DNA of 64,000 nucleotides from Bacteroidia bacterium. GTDB lineage: Bacteria; Bacteroidota; Bacteroidia; J057. The position numbers and the translations under genes are program-made. Of this stretch, positions 17,092 to 26,015 are shown piece by piece (the first letter of the stretch is position 1; each line of letters begins with the position of its first letter). The stretch spans positions 930,001 through 994,000 of the forward strand of contig JAWKNO010000002.1 of assembly GCA_041391665.1 (NCBI GenBank), given 5' to 3'. The notes under the pieces were generated by a model. It made no database searches. It had not been told where the DNA came from and saw nothing but the letters and a program-made list of their open reading frames with translations.

Positions 17092-17877
17092 TTATCGGTT
17101 ACATCCTCCCGAAAATCCGCTGCCGGAGGAACAACAATTGTTGCATCCTGCCATACTGCTCCGCGAAGGCGTACAAGGCCCCAGAAGCATATTCAGCCCC
17201 ACGGAAACCTGTACCATGTCAGTAGCTGCCCGACGCGTGTTGTATCCCAGGGCATTTTGTTCCGCTAAAGATACGGTTCCCAAATCTACAAAACGCGCAT
17301 GACTGCCCCTTGTCAGGGTTGAGCGGAGATCAAGGGAAATTTCATGGTTGATCCGGATAAGCATACCGGCAGAGGCGCCGTAAAGAAATGTCCAGCTGCG
17401 GGTGAGATTTTCTCCCTCACAATCGTCGCTTTGTTGATGTTCGTCTTCAGGAAGTACGTACTGTGTGCTGGCAAACATTCTCGTACCAGCCAGTCCGTCG
17501 GCATACAACCTGAGAGGAAACCGCGCAGGCGTAATCACCCGGGCCAGTCCATACATGCCAATCGATTCATTGGAAATCTGAAGATCGACCGGGCCTTCAA
17601 TCGGATAGTAGCTGTCAACGGGGCGTTTTTCCTGTCCGTGAAAACCCGCGTCAAAATGAAATCCCATCTGAAGGCTTCCAAAACGGTTTTCCCGAAGATC
17701 GTCGGAAATCATATCCATACTGATTCCGCCGCCCTGGCGAAAATTCTGCGTTTGAAGTTCGCCCACAGGCTGGAAAAAACTACCACTCATGGTAAATGTG
17801 CCCTGCCCGTATAGTTGGGAAAATGTAGCGGTAAGCAGAGAAAATAAAATAGTAAAAAGGTAAGTGTTTGTTTTCAT
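17092..17877 (-). CDS. Secreted protein with cysteine-rich C-terminus (261 aa)
   Basis: A signal peptide (cleavage near LYGQ, residue 25) is followed by a region of short beta strands resembling a small outer-membrane or surface protein (MQMGFHFDAGF-like glycine/aromatic alternation). The last 30 residues hold six cysteines, including CNNCC, in a Gly/Ser-rich stretch ending GGCNR. I do not recognise the family. The gene is convergent with the amidohydrolase (five bases between the stops). The tail could bind metal or form disulphides; this is speculation. Confidence 0.65.
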   Translation of the reverse strand: MKTNTYLFTILFSLLTATFSQLYGQGTFTMSGSFFQPVGELQTQNFRQGGGISMDMISDDLRENRFGSLQMGFHFDAGFHGQEKRPVDSYYPIEGPVDLQISNESIGMYGLARVITPARFPLRLYADGLAGTRMFASTQYVLPEDEHQQSDDCEGENLTRSWTFLYGASAGMLIRINHEISLDLRSTLTRGSHARFVDLGTVSLAEQNALGYNTRRAATDMVQVSVGLNMLLGPCTPSRSSMAGCNNCCSSGSGFSGGCNR

Positions 17878-17969
17878 AAATGGAGAAATTAGGGTTAATG
17901 CTAATTCAATCTACGAAAAAATGGATTCCCGGATATATCCGAAGCTTTTTCTTTTTCAAACGTGTCATT

Positions 17970-18001
17970 TTTCGAGATTTCCGTGAAAGTTTGTAGCTTT
18001 C
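17970..18001 (+). promoter_or_regulatory. Likely promoter of the SDR-ROK-SIS run
   Basis: TTTC at 17970-17973, 20 bases, then TAGCTTTC at 17994-18001, close to TTTG-N20-TAnnTTTG. The predicted transcript start falls just before the ATG at 18007, which supports that start codon rather than the upstream one at 17962. Confidence 0.45.
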
Positions 18002-18006
18002 ATCCG

Positions 18007-18837
18007 ATGGAAAATAAACCTGCTACTCACTGTTATTACCCGGGACTGAAGGATAAGCGGATCGTCATCATTGGCGGTACGAGTGGGATCGGACTTGCTG
18101 CCGGAAAAGCATTTATGGATAGTGGGGCAAAAGTAGTTGCTGTAGGGTTGGAGAATGAATATTACGAAGCAGCAGGGGAGATATATTCCGGAAACGGATT
18201 GCAAATAGCCGGCGATGCGGTTTTGGCTGAAACGGCCGTTCTGGCAGTGAATCTTTGCGTGGAAACATTTGGTGGAATGGACGGGTTGTTTCACGTTGCC
18301 GGAGGCAGTGGACGGAAATGGGGCGACGGCCCGATTCACCAGCTTACAGCCGAAGGCTGGCAAAAAACACTGGCGCTCAACCTTACCTCCGTCATGTACA
18401 GCAATCAGGCTGCGGTGAGGTTCTGGCTCGATCATGCCGTCGGCGGATCCATCCTGAATGTGGGCTCTGTACTGGCCGCTTCCCCTTCTCCTGCCTTTTT
18501 TACTACCCATGCCTATGCAGCAGCAAAAGCTGCCATTACCGGACTGACACTTTCCCTTGCAGCCGCCTATGCCCCCCACAATATCCGTGCAAACGTGCTG
18601 GCTCCCGGCCTGGTCGAAACGCCGATGTCGCGCCGGGCAGCTGAGGATGAAGATATTTTGAAGTTTATCCGCACCAAACAACCCCTTGATGGTGGCCGAA
18701 TGGGCAAGCCAGACGATCTGGTTGGTATGGTTTGTTATGCCATGTCTGATCTTTCCCGCTTTACCACTGGCCAGGTCTTTTCCGTCGATGGCGGCTGGCT
18801 GCTGAGCGAAGGACAAATTCCCCCAAAACATGAATAA
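18007..18837 (+). CDS. Short-chain dehydrogenase/reductase (276 aa)
   Basis: A Rossmann-fold NAD(P)-binding motif GGTSGIG lies near residue 24. The catalytic residues are visible as a serine in NVGSVLA and Tyr/Lys in AYAAAK, and the C-terminal VFSVDGGW is typical of classical SDRs. The start at 18007 is chosen because the extra 15 codons upstream overlap the promoter. Its stop overlaps the ROK gene start by eight bases, so the two are translated together. Context suggests oxidation or reduction of a sugar or sugar acid; the exact substrate is unknown. Confidence 0.85.
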   Translation: MENKPATHCYYPGLKDKRIVIIGGTSGIGLAAGKAFMDSGAKVVAVGLENEYYEAAGEIYSGNGLQIAGDAVLAETAVLAVNLCVETFGGMDGLFHVAGGSGRKWGDGPIHQLTAEGWQKTLALNLTSVMYSNQAAVRFWLDHAVGGSILNVGSVLAASPSPAFFTTHAYAAAKAAITGLTLSLAAAYAPHNIRANVLAPGLVETPMSRRAAEDEDILKFIRTKQPLDGGRMGKPDDLVGMVCYAMSDLSRFTTGQVFSVDGGWLLSEGQIPPKHE

Positions 18838-19747
18838 AAAAACCGCGATAGGCATAGACCTTGGAGGCACCCGGATCAAAGGCGTGCTCATCGATGAAAA
18901 AGGAAACCTTTTATCTGAAAAGGAAAGACTTACGCTGGATCATCAATCACAGCCTTCATCTGATGTTTTTACTCCCTGGCAGGAAGGTGTCAGGCAAGTC
19001 GTAGACGACCTGAAACAATCTGCTGCTCACACGGTAGATGCGATCGGACTTGCCGCTCCGGGTTTACCCGACAAAAACCACCGGTGTATAAATTTTATGC
19101 CGGGGCGCTTGCAGGGCCTGGAAGGATTTGTATGGGCAGATTTCCTCGGTGAAAAAAAACTGCCAGTGATCAATGATGCGCAGGCAGCGTTATGGGCAGA
19201 AACAAAACTGGGTGCCGGAAAAGGCGTTGAAAATGTAGTTTTACTCACGCTAGGCACAGGGGTTGGGGGTGGAATGCTGATCAATGGTCGTTATTGTGAG
19301 GGTTTTCTTCAGCGGGCAGGGCATCTCGGGCATTTTAGTATGGACGCCGAAAGCGAGATTCAGGGAATCTCCAATATGCCGGGTAGCCTGGAAGATGCGA
19401 TCGGCGAAAGTACCATCAAACGCCGTACATTCGGACGTTTTGACACAACGGTTGATCTGGTCAACGCTTATGAAGCGGGTGATCCCCTGGCAGCATATTT
19501 CTGGCTAAACTCCGTGCGAAAGCTGGCCATAGGCATTGCAGGGATCGCCAATATGATTTCTCCCGAATGTGTAATCCTCGGTGGTGGTATTACCCGGGCG
19601 GGCAACGCTTTGTTTGAGCCACTTTCCGCTTTTCTGGATATATTCGAATGGCGCCCCAATAATCAGGCTGTACAAATTGTCCCCGCCGCTTTCAGCGATC
19701 TCGCCGGTGCAACGGGGGCCGCTTTATATGCACTTTCAAACGCTTAA
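18830..19747 (+). CDS. ROK-family sugar kinase-like protein (305 aa)
   Basis: The phosphate-binding motif GIDLGGTRIKG (residues 8-18), the catalytic NDAQAALWAE and the TLGTGVGGG loop identify an ROK-family sugar kinase. The zinc motif CxCGxxGCxE normally found after AGHxGH is absent; here AGHLGHFSMD leads into a Met/Asp-rich stretch. Zn-free ROK kinases exist, so activity is not excluded. The protein would phosphorylate a hexose or N-acyl sugar in the cytoplasm. It lies between an SDR and an SIS-domain gene with overlapping or near-touching ends. Confidence 0.8.
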   Translation: MNKKTAIGIDLGGTRIKGVLIDEKGNLLSEKERLTLDHQSQPSSDVFTPWQEGVRQVVDDLKQSAAHTVDAIGLAAPGLPDKNHRCINFMPGRLQGLEGFVWADFLGEKKLPVINDAQAALWAETKLGAGKGVENVVLLTLGTGVGGGMLINGRYCEGFLQRAGHLGHFSMDAESEIQGISNMPGSLEDAIGESTIKRRTFGRFDTTVDLVNAYEAGDPLAAYFWLNSVRKLAIGIAGIANMISPECVILGGGITRAGNALFEPLSAFLDIFEWRPNNQAVQIVPAAFSDLAGATGAALYALSNA

Positions 19748-19749
19748 AT

Positions 19750-20565
19750 ATGGCTATAGACAATTCTTTCCCTACAACCGACCCCATCAATGACTATCTT
19801 GACAAATGTGGCCAAATCCTCAACCGGGTTCGCGAACAAAAACAATTGATCGAAACTGCTGCCCAATGGTTTTCCCAATCTATACTTGCCGGAAGAATGG
19901 TTCATGTATTTGGATCGGGTCATAGCCGGATCATGGTGGAGGAAATGTGGCCGCGTTATGGTTCTTTTCCCGGTTTTAATCCGATTGTTGAGTTGTCTCT
20001 TACTTTTCATAACCTTGTCACAGGCGCCAACGGGCAGCGACAGGCGATGTTTCTGGAAAATGTACCTGGACTTGCAGGGCGTATTCTTCGAAATTTTGAT
20101 CTTTCGGCACAGGACACCGCCTTGGTGATTTCATCGAGCGGAACCAATATTGTTCCGGTTGAAATCGCAGAGGAATTTAAAAATCAGAATATCCGGGTTG
20201 TAGCGTTAATTACAGAGGAACATTCTGCCCGGTCAACCAGTAAGCGGAGTGATGGAAAAAAACTCGGAGATTTTGCAGATTTGATACTGGATACAGGGGC
20301 GCCTGCCGGTGATTCGATGGTTCGGGTGCAAGGACTTGAAACTCCCGTTTCTCCGGGATCAACGGTCGGAGGTGCGATGATGATCAACGCAATCAAAGCC
20401 GAAACCGCGCGATTGCTCACAGAAAATGGCGTACCTCCCAAAGTGCTGACCGCTACCTGTCTGGTAGGAACCGAAAAGGCCACAAATCTCTTTGAAAGCG
20501 CTTATGATGAACATGCCCACCGAATGGCCCGGCTTTTTGCGGAAGTAGGAAAAAAAATCAGCTAA
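19750..20565 (+). CDS. SIS-domain sugar-phosphate-binding protein (UPF0309-like, 271 aa)
   Basis: A single SIS domain covers about residues 35-235. The phosphosugar-binding features are FGSGHSR (about 55) and VISSSGTN (about 125). The family resembles the UPF0309/sugar isomerase-domain group. It follows the ROK gene by two bases, so a kinase-isomerase pairing in the cytoplasm is likely, for example isomerisation or lyase chemistry on the phosphorylated product. The exact reaction is unknown. Confidence 0.8.
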   Translation: MAIDNSFPTTDPINDYLDKCGQILNRVREQKQLIETAAQWFSQSILAGRMVHVFGSGHSRIMVEEMWPRYGSFPGFNPIVELSLTFHNLVTGANGQRQAMFLENVPGLAGRILRNFDLSAQDTALVISSSGTNIVPVEIAEEFKNQNIRVVALITEEHSARSTSKRSDGKKLGDFADLILDTGAPAGDSMVRVQGLETPVSPGSTVGGAMMINAIKAETARLLTENGVPPKVLTATCLVGTEKATNLFESAYDEHAHRMARLFAEVGKKIS

Positions 20566-20587
20566 ACCTGTACCTAAATTGTAAATA

Positions 20588-21328
20588 ATGAAAAATCTCA
20601 CCCCATTTTTACTGGTTCTATGTGTGTTGTTTTCCTGTCAGCCAGACAAGGACGATGATTCGGAGAATACACAAACACTATTGGGAGAAATTCAGATGAA
20701 TGCGCTTACCGATACCGAAAAAACCGCCGGCTGGCAATTGCTTTTTGATGGAAAAACCACTGATGGCTGGCATTCTTACCTGAAAGACAGCGTCTCCGGC
20801 TGGACAGTGAAAGACGGAACGCTTACTACGCCGGGAGGAAATGGCGACCTGGTTTCTGATGCTACCTTTGACAATTTCGAGCTTGCGATCGAGTGGAAAG
20901 TCGAGCCTCAGGGCAATAGCGGGATATTTTTTGGTGTAACGGAAGATCCACAATACCCTACGACCTACGAAACAGGACCCGAGTTTCAGATCATCGACGA
21001 TGTCAATTACCCCGATCCGCTGGATGACACCCAAAAATCAGGCGCCAATTATGCCCTTCAGGCTCCTTCCGAACTGGCAGCCAAACCCGCAGGAGAATTT
21101 AATACTACGACCATCATCGTCAATAATGGCCACGTCGAACACTGGTTAAATGGTAAGAATGTCGTTTCTTACGAGTTGTGGACGCCTGAATGGGAGGCCA
21201 TGGTTGCAGAGACCAAATTTGCCAATATGCCTGGCTATGGAAAAGACAAAAAAGGTCATATCGCACTCCAGGATCACGGAGATGGTGTATCTTTCCGCAA
21301 TATCAAGATAAAAACCCTAACCCCCTGA
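20588..21328 (+). CDS. DUF1080 (3-keto-glycoside hydrolase-type) lipoprotein (246 aa)
   Basis: A lipoprotein signal ends at VLFSC (Cys about 17). A single DUF1080 domain follows, with the family's GWQLLFDGKTTDGW near residue 52, WKVEPQGNSGIFF and GHIALQDHGD near the end. DUF1080 proteins have a jelly-roll fold, and some are known to cleave 3-keto-glycosides, the products of sugar-3-dehydrogenases. The lipoprotein would sit in the periplasm. Oxidoreductases able to make keto-sugars (SDR, GMC, Gfo/Idh/MocA) are all present in this window. Confidence 0.85.
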   Translation: MKNLTPFLLVLCVLFSCQPDKDDDSENTQTLLGEIQMNALTDTEKTAGWQLLFDGKTTDGWHSYLKDSVSGWTVKDGTLTTPGGNGDLVSDATFDNFELAIEWKVEPQGNSGIFFGVTEDPQYPTTYETGPEFQIIDDVNYPDPLDDTQKSGANYALQAPSELAAKPAGEFNTTTIIVNNGHVEHWLNGKNVVSYELWTPEWEAMVAETKFANMPGYGKDKKGHIALQDHGDGVSFRNIKIKTLTP

Positions 21329-21330
21329 AC

Positions 21331-22365
21331 GTGAGTGAAATTCCTATAAGAACCACCGTTATTGGCAGCTATCCCTTTCCCGGATGGCTGGAGTTTGCTT
21401 CCCAAAACCTCGACCAGTTTGGCGAAGCCGACATTGCCGAAATACAGGAGGATGCCGTAATTGCCGCGATTCACGACCAGATGACTGCCGGACTAGACGT
21501 AATTACCGACGGCGAACAAACCCGTCTGGATTTTAACCTCTCCTTTTATGGTTTTCTGGAAGGAATTGATGCCCAGGGGCACTCGCCCCGGCGTTGGGGT
21601 CCACCTGCACACGACCAGCGGGGCAAACACACGATTACGGGAGATATCACTGCTCCGAGGGGACTTGGTGTAGTAGCGGAATACCTTCGGCTTAAAAAGC
21701 TTGCCCCCGAAGGACCCGTGCTCAAGGCGAGTATTCCAGGCCCCTTTACGCTAAGTGGCCGACTGCTGCCTAATCGCCAATACACCGATCGTTATGCAAT
21801 TACTGAAGCATTGATTCCATTGATAAGGGCAGAACTTGAAGCACTGGTCGCCGCCGGTTGCAAAGAAATTACGGTTGACGAACCCTCGATGAGTTGTTAT
21901 GCCTACAAAGAAGATACCCGCAGGTTTGTAGACATTTTTAACCGAACCGTAGAATCTGTTGCCGGAAAATGCAGGCTCTCCACCCATCTCTGTTTTGGCA
22001 ACTATAAAGGCCGGGCAGTAGGTTACCGGCGTATTGCTCCCATGTTTCCAGATTTTTTGGATTTTAAAGTAGAAGAAATCCATGTAGAAATGGCAAGCCG
22101 GGAGTTTGCGGAGATTGAGCTCATTGAGATGATTGGCCGACATAAACATGTGGCGGTGGGAATTGTCGATGTCAAAAGCTATTATATAGAAACCGTAAAG
22201 GATATTGAGGAGCGGATTCGTTTGTGTATGAAATATGTCCACCCTGAAAGGTTGGCCGTCGCACCAGATTGCGGACTGAGTCAGACTGCCCGCTGGGCTG
22301 CCCGGCAAAAGCTCCGCAATATGGTCGAAGGCGCCCGTGTCGTAAGAAAAACATTAGGCAGATGA
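21331..22365 (+). CDS. Short cobalamin-independent methionine synthase-like protein (MetE C-terminal domain type, 344 aa)
   Basis: A GTG at 21331, two bases after the DUF1080 stop, begins a MetE-like C-terminal domain alone (about 345 residues against about 750 in full MetE). Visible motifs are GSYPFPGW, DVITDGEQTR, VDEPSM, THLCFGN with the zinc His and Cys, and PDCGL with the second zinc Cys. It can transfer a methyl group to a thiol; short enzymes of this kind use methylcobalamin- or folate-linked donors. The true methyl donor and acceptor are not clear. It overlaps the next gene at ATGA. Upstream in-frame codons (from 21190) lie inside the DUF1080 gene and are not used. Confidence 0.8.
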   Translation: MSEIPIRTTVIGSYPFPGWLEFASQNLDQFGEADIAEIQEDAVIAAIHDQMTAGLDVITDGEQTRLDFNLSFYGFLEGIDAQGHSPRRWGPPAHDQRGKHTITGDITAPRGLGVVAEYLRLKKLAPEGPVLKASIPGPFTLSGRLLPNRQYTDRYAITEALIPLIRAELEALVAAGCKEITVDEPSMSCYAYKEDTRRFVDIFNRTVESVAGKCRLSTHLCFGNYKGRAVGYRRIAPMFPDFLDFKVEEIHVEMASREFAEIELIEMIGRHKHVAVGIVDVKSYYIETVKDIEERIRLCMKYVHPERLAVAPDCGLSQTARWAARQKLRNMVEGARVVRKTLGR

Positions 22366-23198
22366 AACCCGCATTTCAAAAAGACGAACAACTGATCGCC
22401 GATATAAAGTCCGGGATGAAACTCAATTCGGGTTTTCGGCTATGGTGGCTCGGTCAAAGCGGGTTTCTGATCCAGTGGCAGGGAAAACATTTGCTGATCG
22501 ATCCATATCTTTCGGATTCCCTCACGAAAAAATATTCAGCCACCGACAAACCCCACGTCCGGATTACGGAAAGAGTTGTGGATCCGGCGCGGTTGGACTT
22601 CATCGATATCATTACCTCCAGCCACAATCACACCGACCATCTTGACGGAGAAACGCTGATTCCGCTGTTTGCTGCCAATCCGCAAGCGATATTTGTGATT
22701 CCTGAAGCCAACCGTATATTCGCAGCCAACCGCATTCAAAAAGAAATCAACTTTCCCTTAGGGATGACAGCCGGGCAAACAGCAGAAATAGCAGGTTTCC
22801 GGATCACGGCTATTCCCGCAGCCCATGAAGAACTGGAAACTGACCCCGAAGGGCGACACATCTATTTGGGTTATATTTTTTCTTTTGGGGACTGGACTGT
22901 TTACCACAGTGGTGATACGGTATTGTATCCGGGATTGGCAGACCGGCTGAAGGAATATTCACCATCCATTCTCCTTCTCCCCATCAATGGGCGCGCTCCG
23001 GAGAGAAGGGTTGCCGGTAACCTGAATGCGGCAGAGGCAGTCCTGTTGGCTAAAGAGGTATCGGCCCAATGCGTGATTCCCTGCCACTATGATATGTTTG
23101 AGTTTAATACAGCTGATCCTCAGTATTTTATCCACTATGCAAACAGCGAAAGGCAGCCATACAGCGTATTGCAAAATGGCGAACGGGCAGAATTTTAG
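22362..23198 (+). CDS. Metallo-beta-lactamase-fold hydrolase, UlaG-like (278 aa)
   Basis: The start at 22362 overlaps the previous stop (ATGA). The MBL metal motif HNHTDHLD is near residue 88, with GQSGFLIQW before it and later histidines in PAAHEE, YHSGDT and PCHYDMF. This arrangement matches the UlaG/L-ascorbate-6-phosphate lactonase branch of the fold. It would hydrolyse a lactone or phosphoester in the cytoplasm. It ends the SDR-to-MBL run and may act on an oxidised sugar lactone, which would fit the pathway; that is inference. Confidence 0.8.
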   Translation: MKPAFQKDEQLIADIKSGMKLNSGFRLWWLGQSGFLIQWQGKHLLIDPYLSDSLTKKYSATDKPHVRITERVVDPARLDFIDIITSSHNHTDHLDGETLIPLFAANPQAIFVIPEANRIFAANRIQKEINFPLGMTAGQTAEIAGFRITAIPAAHEELETDPEGRHIYLGYIFSFGDWTVYHSGDTVLYPGLADRLKEYSPSILLLPINGRAPERRVAGNLNAAEAVLLAKEVSAQCVIPCHYDMFEFNTADPQYFIHYANSERQPYSVLQNGERAEF

Positions 23199-23264
23199 TT
23201 ATAACTGATAAATTAAAACGATTTTCCCTTTTTCTTTATCGGGTCGAATGATATATTTTGAGAT

Positions 23265-23693
23265 ATGTTGCGTTACTACTCACGATTTACCCTGATTGCC
23301 GGCGCGATGGTGTTTGCGCTGTTTTATTTTTCCTGCGGAAGTAATGACCCCAGCCACGAGGCACATGTCTCTGTGCAGATCGATGACTATACATACCAGT
23401 ATCTCCCCGGCACAAAGGCGGAAATTCCGGTAGTGGTTTCTGTAAGCGGAAAAAAATCATGGTCAGGTCCTGTAAAGATGGTGGTTAGACAGGGCAAAGA
23501 AATTTTGACAGAGGCGACGGAGAATATTTCGGTAGGGTCCGATACTGAAAAATCTGTCATAATCCCCATTGTGCTTCCCGATTCATTAGGAACCTATGAG
23601 ATGGTTGCGGAAATTATACAGCCATCGGGGGCGCCATTTTTGAGCCGACGGCTGATTGAGATTGTAAAAAAATTAAGAAAAGCAGAAATATGA
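23265..23693 (+). CDS. Small lipoprotein (142 aa), unknown function
   Basis: A lipoprotein signal ends at YFSC (Cys about 24). The rest is a single predicted beta-sandwich with no recognised family (EIPVVVSVSGKK, PIVLPDSLGTYEMVAEI). It lies immediately before the gluconate-dehydrogenase subunit-like gene, with the last codons overlapping it by four bases, so it is likely a membrane-attached accessory of the GMC dehydrogenase. Confidence 0.65.
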   Translation: MLRYYSRFTLIAGAMVFALFYFSCGSNDPSHEAHVSVQIDDYTYQYLPGTKAEIPVVVSVSGKKSWSGPVKMVVRQGKEILTEATENISVGSDTEKSVIIPIVLPDSLGTYEMVAEIIQPSGAPFLSRRLIEIVKKLRKAEI

Positions 23694-24241
23694 ACAGAAG
23701 AGACGCAGTAAAACAAGTAGCGATACTTGTCGGCGGTGCACTTTCGGTACCCGCTGTAGCAGGCATTCTTCAGGGATGTGAGGCCGACACCCGCCCTGAC
23801 TGGATACCTGAGTTTTTTTCCATTGAGCAAGGGGACCTGGTCGCTGAGATTGCCGAGATGATCATTCCGGCTACGGATACACCCGGAGCTAAAGATGTGC
23901 TTGTGCACCGGCTGATTGATAAATTGTTTATGGTTCATTTCCCTAAGGCTGAGCAGGATCACTTTCTTGCAGGTCTGGAAGCGATCAACCAGGCAGGAGG
24001 AAAACCCTTTCTCTCACTGGATAAGCAGGCGCAAACCGATATTCTGCTTCAGGCGGAACAGGACGGGAAAAAACAGTCAGGATCTGACAAACCTTTTATG
24101 CGTATGATGAAAGAGCTGACACTTCTCGGCTACTTTACTTCGGAGGTTGGCGCAAGCAAGGTGCTTGAGTATCTCCACATTCCCGGAAATTTTGAAGGTT
24201 GCGTACCCATGAAGCCGGGACAAAAAGCGTGGGCTGTATAA
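23690..24241 (+). CDS. Gluconate 2-dehydrogenase subunit 3-family protein (183 aa)
   Basis: The N-terminus has a twin-arginine-like signal (MNRRDAVKQ) with a hydrophobic stretch ending LQGC, so it is exported and possibly lipidated. The rest matches the small helical subunit found with GMC sugar dehydrogenases (AEMIIPATDTPGAKD, then LTLLGYFTSEVG). It assists maturation or export of the large flavin subunit, which is encoded 40 bases downstream. Confidence in the family is good. Confidence 0.8.
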   Translation: MNRRDAVKQVAILVGGALSVPAVAGILQGCEADTRPDWIPEFFSIEQGDLVAEIAEMIIPATDTPGAKDVLVHRLIDKLFMVHFPKAEQDHFLAGLEAINQAGGKPFLSLDKQAQTDILLQAEQDGKKQSGSDKPFMRMMKELTLLGYFTSEVGASKVLEYLHIPGNFEGCVPMKPGQKAWAV

Positions 24242-24281
24242 TTTCCACTATTATCCATTACCTTACCTATTTACAAAACGA

Positions 24282-25979
24282 ATGAACTTAAATATAAAAG
24301 CAAAACAGGAAGCTACTTATGATGCAATTGTTGTAGGCTCGGGCATCAGTGGCGGTTGGGCAGCCAAAGAGCTGACAGAAAAAGGCTTAAAAACCCTGGT
24401 GTTGGAGCGCGGAAGAAATGTAGAGCATGTTAAGGATTATCCTACTGCCATGTTGAAGCCGTGGGAACTTCCCCTGCGCAATAAGCTGACAGCAGAAGAA
24501 GCGGAAACTTCCTACGTACAAAGTCGCACTTATGCATTCACTGAGTCAACCAAACATTTCTTTGTCAATGACAAGGAGAATCCCTATACCGAGAAAAAAC
24601 GATTTGACTGGATTCGTGGCTACCATGTAGGCGGGCGCTCCCTGATCTGGGGAAGGCAGAGTTATCGCTGGAGCGATCTGGACTTTGAAGCCAATGCCAA
24701 AGAAGGGGTTGCTGTTGACTGGCCAATAAGGTATAAAGATCTGGCTCCCTGGTATGATTATGTCGAATCGTTCGCAGGTATCTCCGGGCAGGCAGAAGGG
24801 CTTGCACATTTACCCGATGGAAAGTTTCTCCCCCCTATGGAAATGACCTGTCTGGAAAAACATGTAGCCAAAAGAATCAAAGAAAACTGGTCTGACCGGA
24901 TCATGACCATTGGGCGGGTAGCAAACCTGACGCAGCCTCACAATGGCCGCGGAAAATGTATGTACCGCAACCTCTGTAGCCGCGGATGTCCTTATGGCGG
25001 TTATTTCAGCAGTAATGCTGCGACCCTTCCTGCGGCTGCGAAAACCGGCAACCTGACCCTTCGCCCTCAGTCAATCGTCAACTCACTCATCTACGACGAA
25101 AAACAAGGAAAAGTGGTGGGGGTACGGGTGATTGATGCGGAAACCAATGAGTGGCTGGAATACTACGCAAAAATCATTTTCCTCAATGCCTCGACGCTGG
25201 GTTCGACCTTTATTCTGCTAAACTCCGTCTCCGACAGTTTTCCAAATGGTTTTGGCAACTCCAGTGATATGCTGGGGCGAAATCTGATGGATCATCATTT
25301 TATGACAGGTGCCAGAGGCTATTATGAGGGGTTTGAAGACGAAAATTATACAGGCCGCAGGGCAAATGGAATCTATATTCCCCGGTACCGGAATGTCAAA
25401 GACAAACATCCTGACTATATCCGTGGGTTCGGAATTCAGGGAAGTGGTATGCGTGAAAGCTGGACACGGGGCGCCAATGTCGATGGCATTGGTGAAGGAT
25501 TCAAGAAAAGCATGGCCGAGCCTGGACCATGGACCATGGGACTTACCTGCTTTGGCGAATGTTTGCCTTACGAAGATAACCGGGTAACGCTTAATCAGGA
25601 CGTAAGGGACAATTGGGGGCAACCCACCCTGACCATTGATTGCTCATTTAAGGAAAATGAGATGCAAATGCGCAAAGATATGGCCGATTCTGCTGCCGAA
25701 ATGCTGGAAGCCGCAGGACTAAAAAATGTAACTACCTACGACAATGGTGCTTACCCCGGGCTGGGAATCCACGAAATGGGTACAGCCCGTATGGGAAGAG
25801 ATCCTAAAACATCGGTACTGAATCAGTTCAATCAGGTACATGATTCGAAGAATGTATTTTTGACAGATGGTGCTTGTATGACTTCTTCCGCCTGCCAGAA
25901 TCCTTCGCTTACTTATATGGCTCTGACTGCCCGGGCTTGTGATCATGCTGTAAATGAGCTCAAACGCGGAAATTTGTAA
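24282..25979 (+). CDS. GMC-family oxidoreductase (flavin sugar dehydrogenase, 565 aa)
   Basis: An FAD-binding Rossmann motif GSGISGGWAA lies near residue 18. Other family motifs are HVGGRSLIWGR, HEMGTARMG and DGACMTSSACQNPSLTYMALTARA at the end. It lacks its own signal peptide, consistent with export together with the Tat-type subunit encoded just before. GMC-plus-subunit-3 pairs oxidise sugars (for example at C3 of glycosides) in the periplasm and pass electrons to cytochromes. Substrate identity is unknown. Confidence 0.85.
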   Translation: MNLNIKAKQEATYDAIVVGSGISGGWAAKELTEKGLKTLVLERGRNVEHVKDYPTAMLKPWELPLRNKLTAEEAETSYVQSRTYAFTESTKHFFVNDKENPYTEKKRFDWIRGYHVGGRSLIWGRQSYRWSDLDFEANAKEGVAVDWPIRYKDLAPWYDYVESFAGISGQAEGLAHLPDGKFLPPMEMTCLEKHVAKRIKENWSDRIMTIGRVANLTQPHNGRGKCMYRNLCSRGCPYGGYFSSNAATLPAAAKTGNLTLRPQSIVNSLIYDEKQGKVVGVRVIDAETNEWLEYYAKIIFLNASTLGSTFILLNSVSDSFPNGFGNSSDMLGRNLMDHHFMTGARGYYEGFEDENYTGRRANGIYIPRYRNVKDKHPDYIRGFGIQGSGMRESWTRGANVDGIGEGFKKSMAEPGPWTMGLTCFGECLPYEDNRVTLNQDVRDNWGQPTLTIDCSFKENEMQMRKDMADSAAEMLEAAGLKNVTTYDNGAYPGLGIHEMGTARMGRDPKTSVLNQFNQVHDSKNVFLTDGACMTSSACQNPSLTYMALTARACDHAVNELKRGNL

Positions 25980-26015
25980 TTATTATTTCTGAAGATTCTA
26001 CTGAATACTACCACT

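Noticed and set aside
17965..18891. Open frame of 308 codons on the minus strand across the SDR gene
   Set aside because: The plus strand carries a clear SDR with Rossmann and catalytic motifs; the antisense product has no family features.
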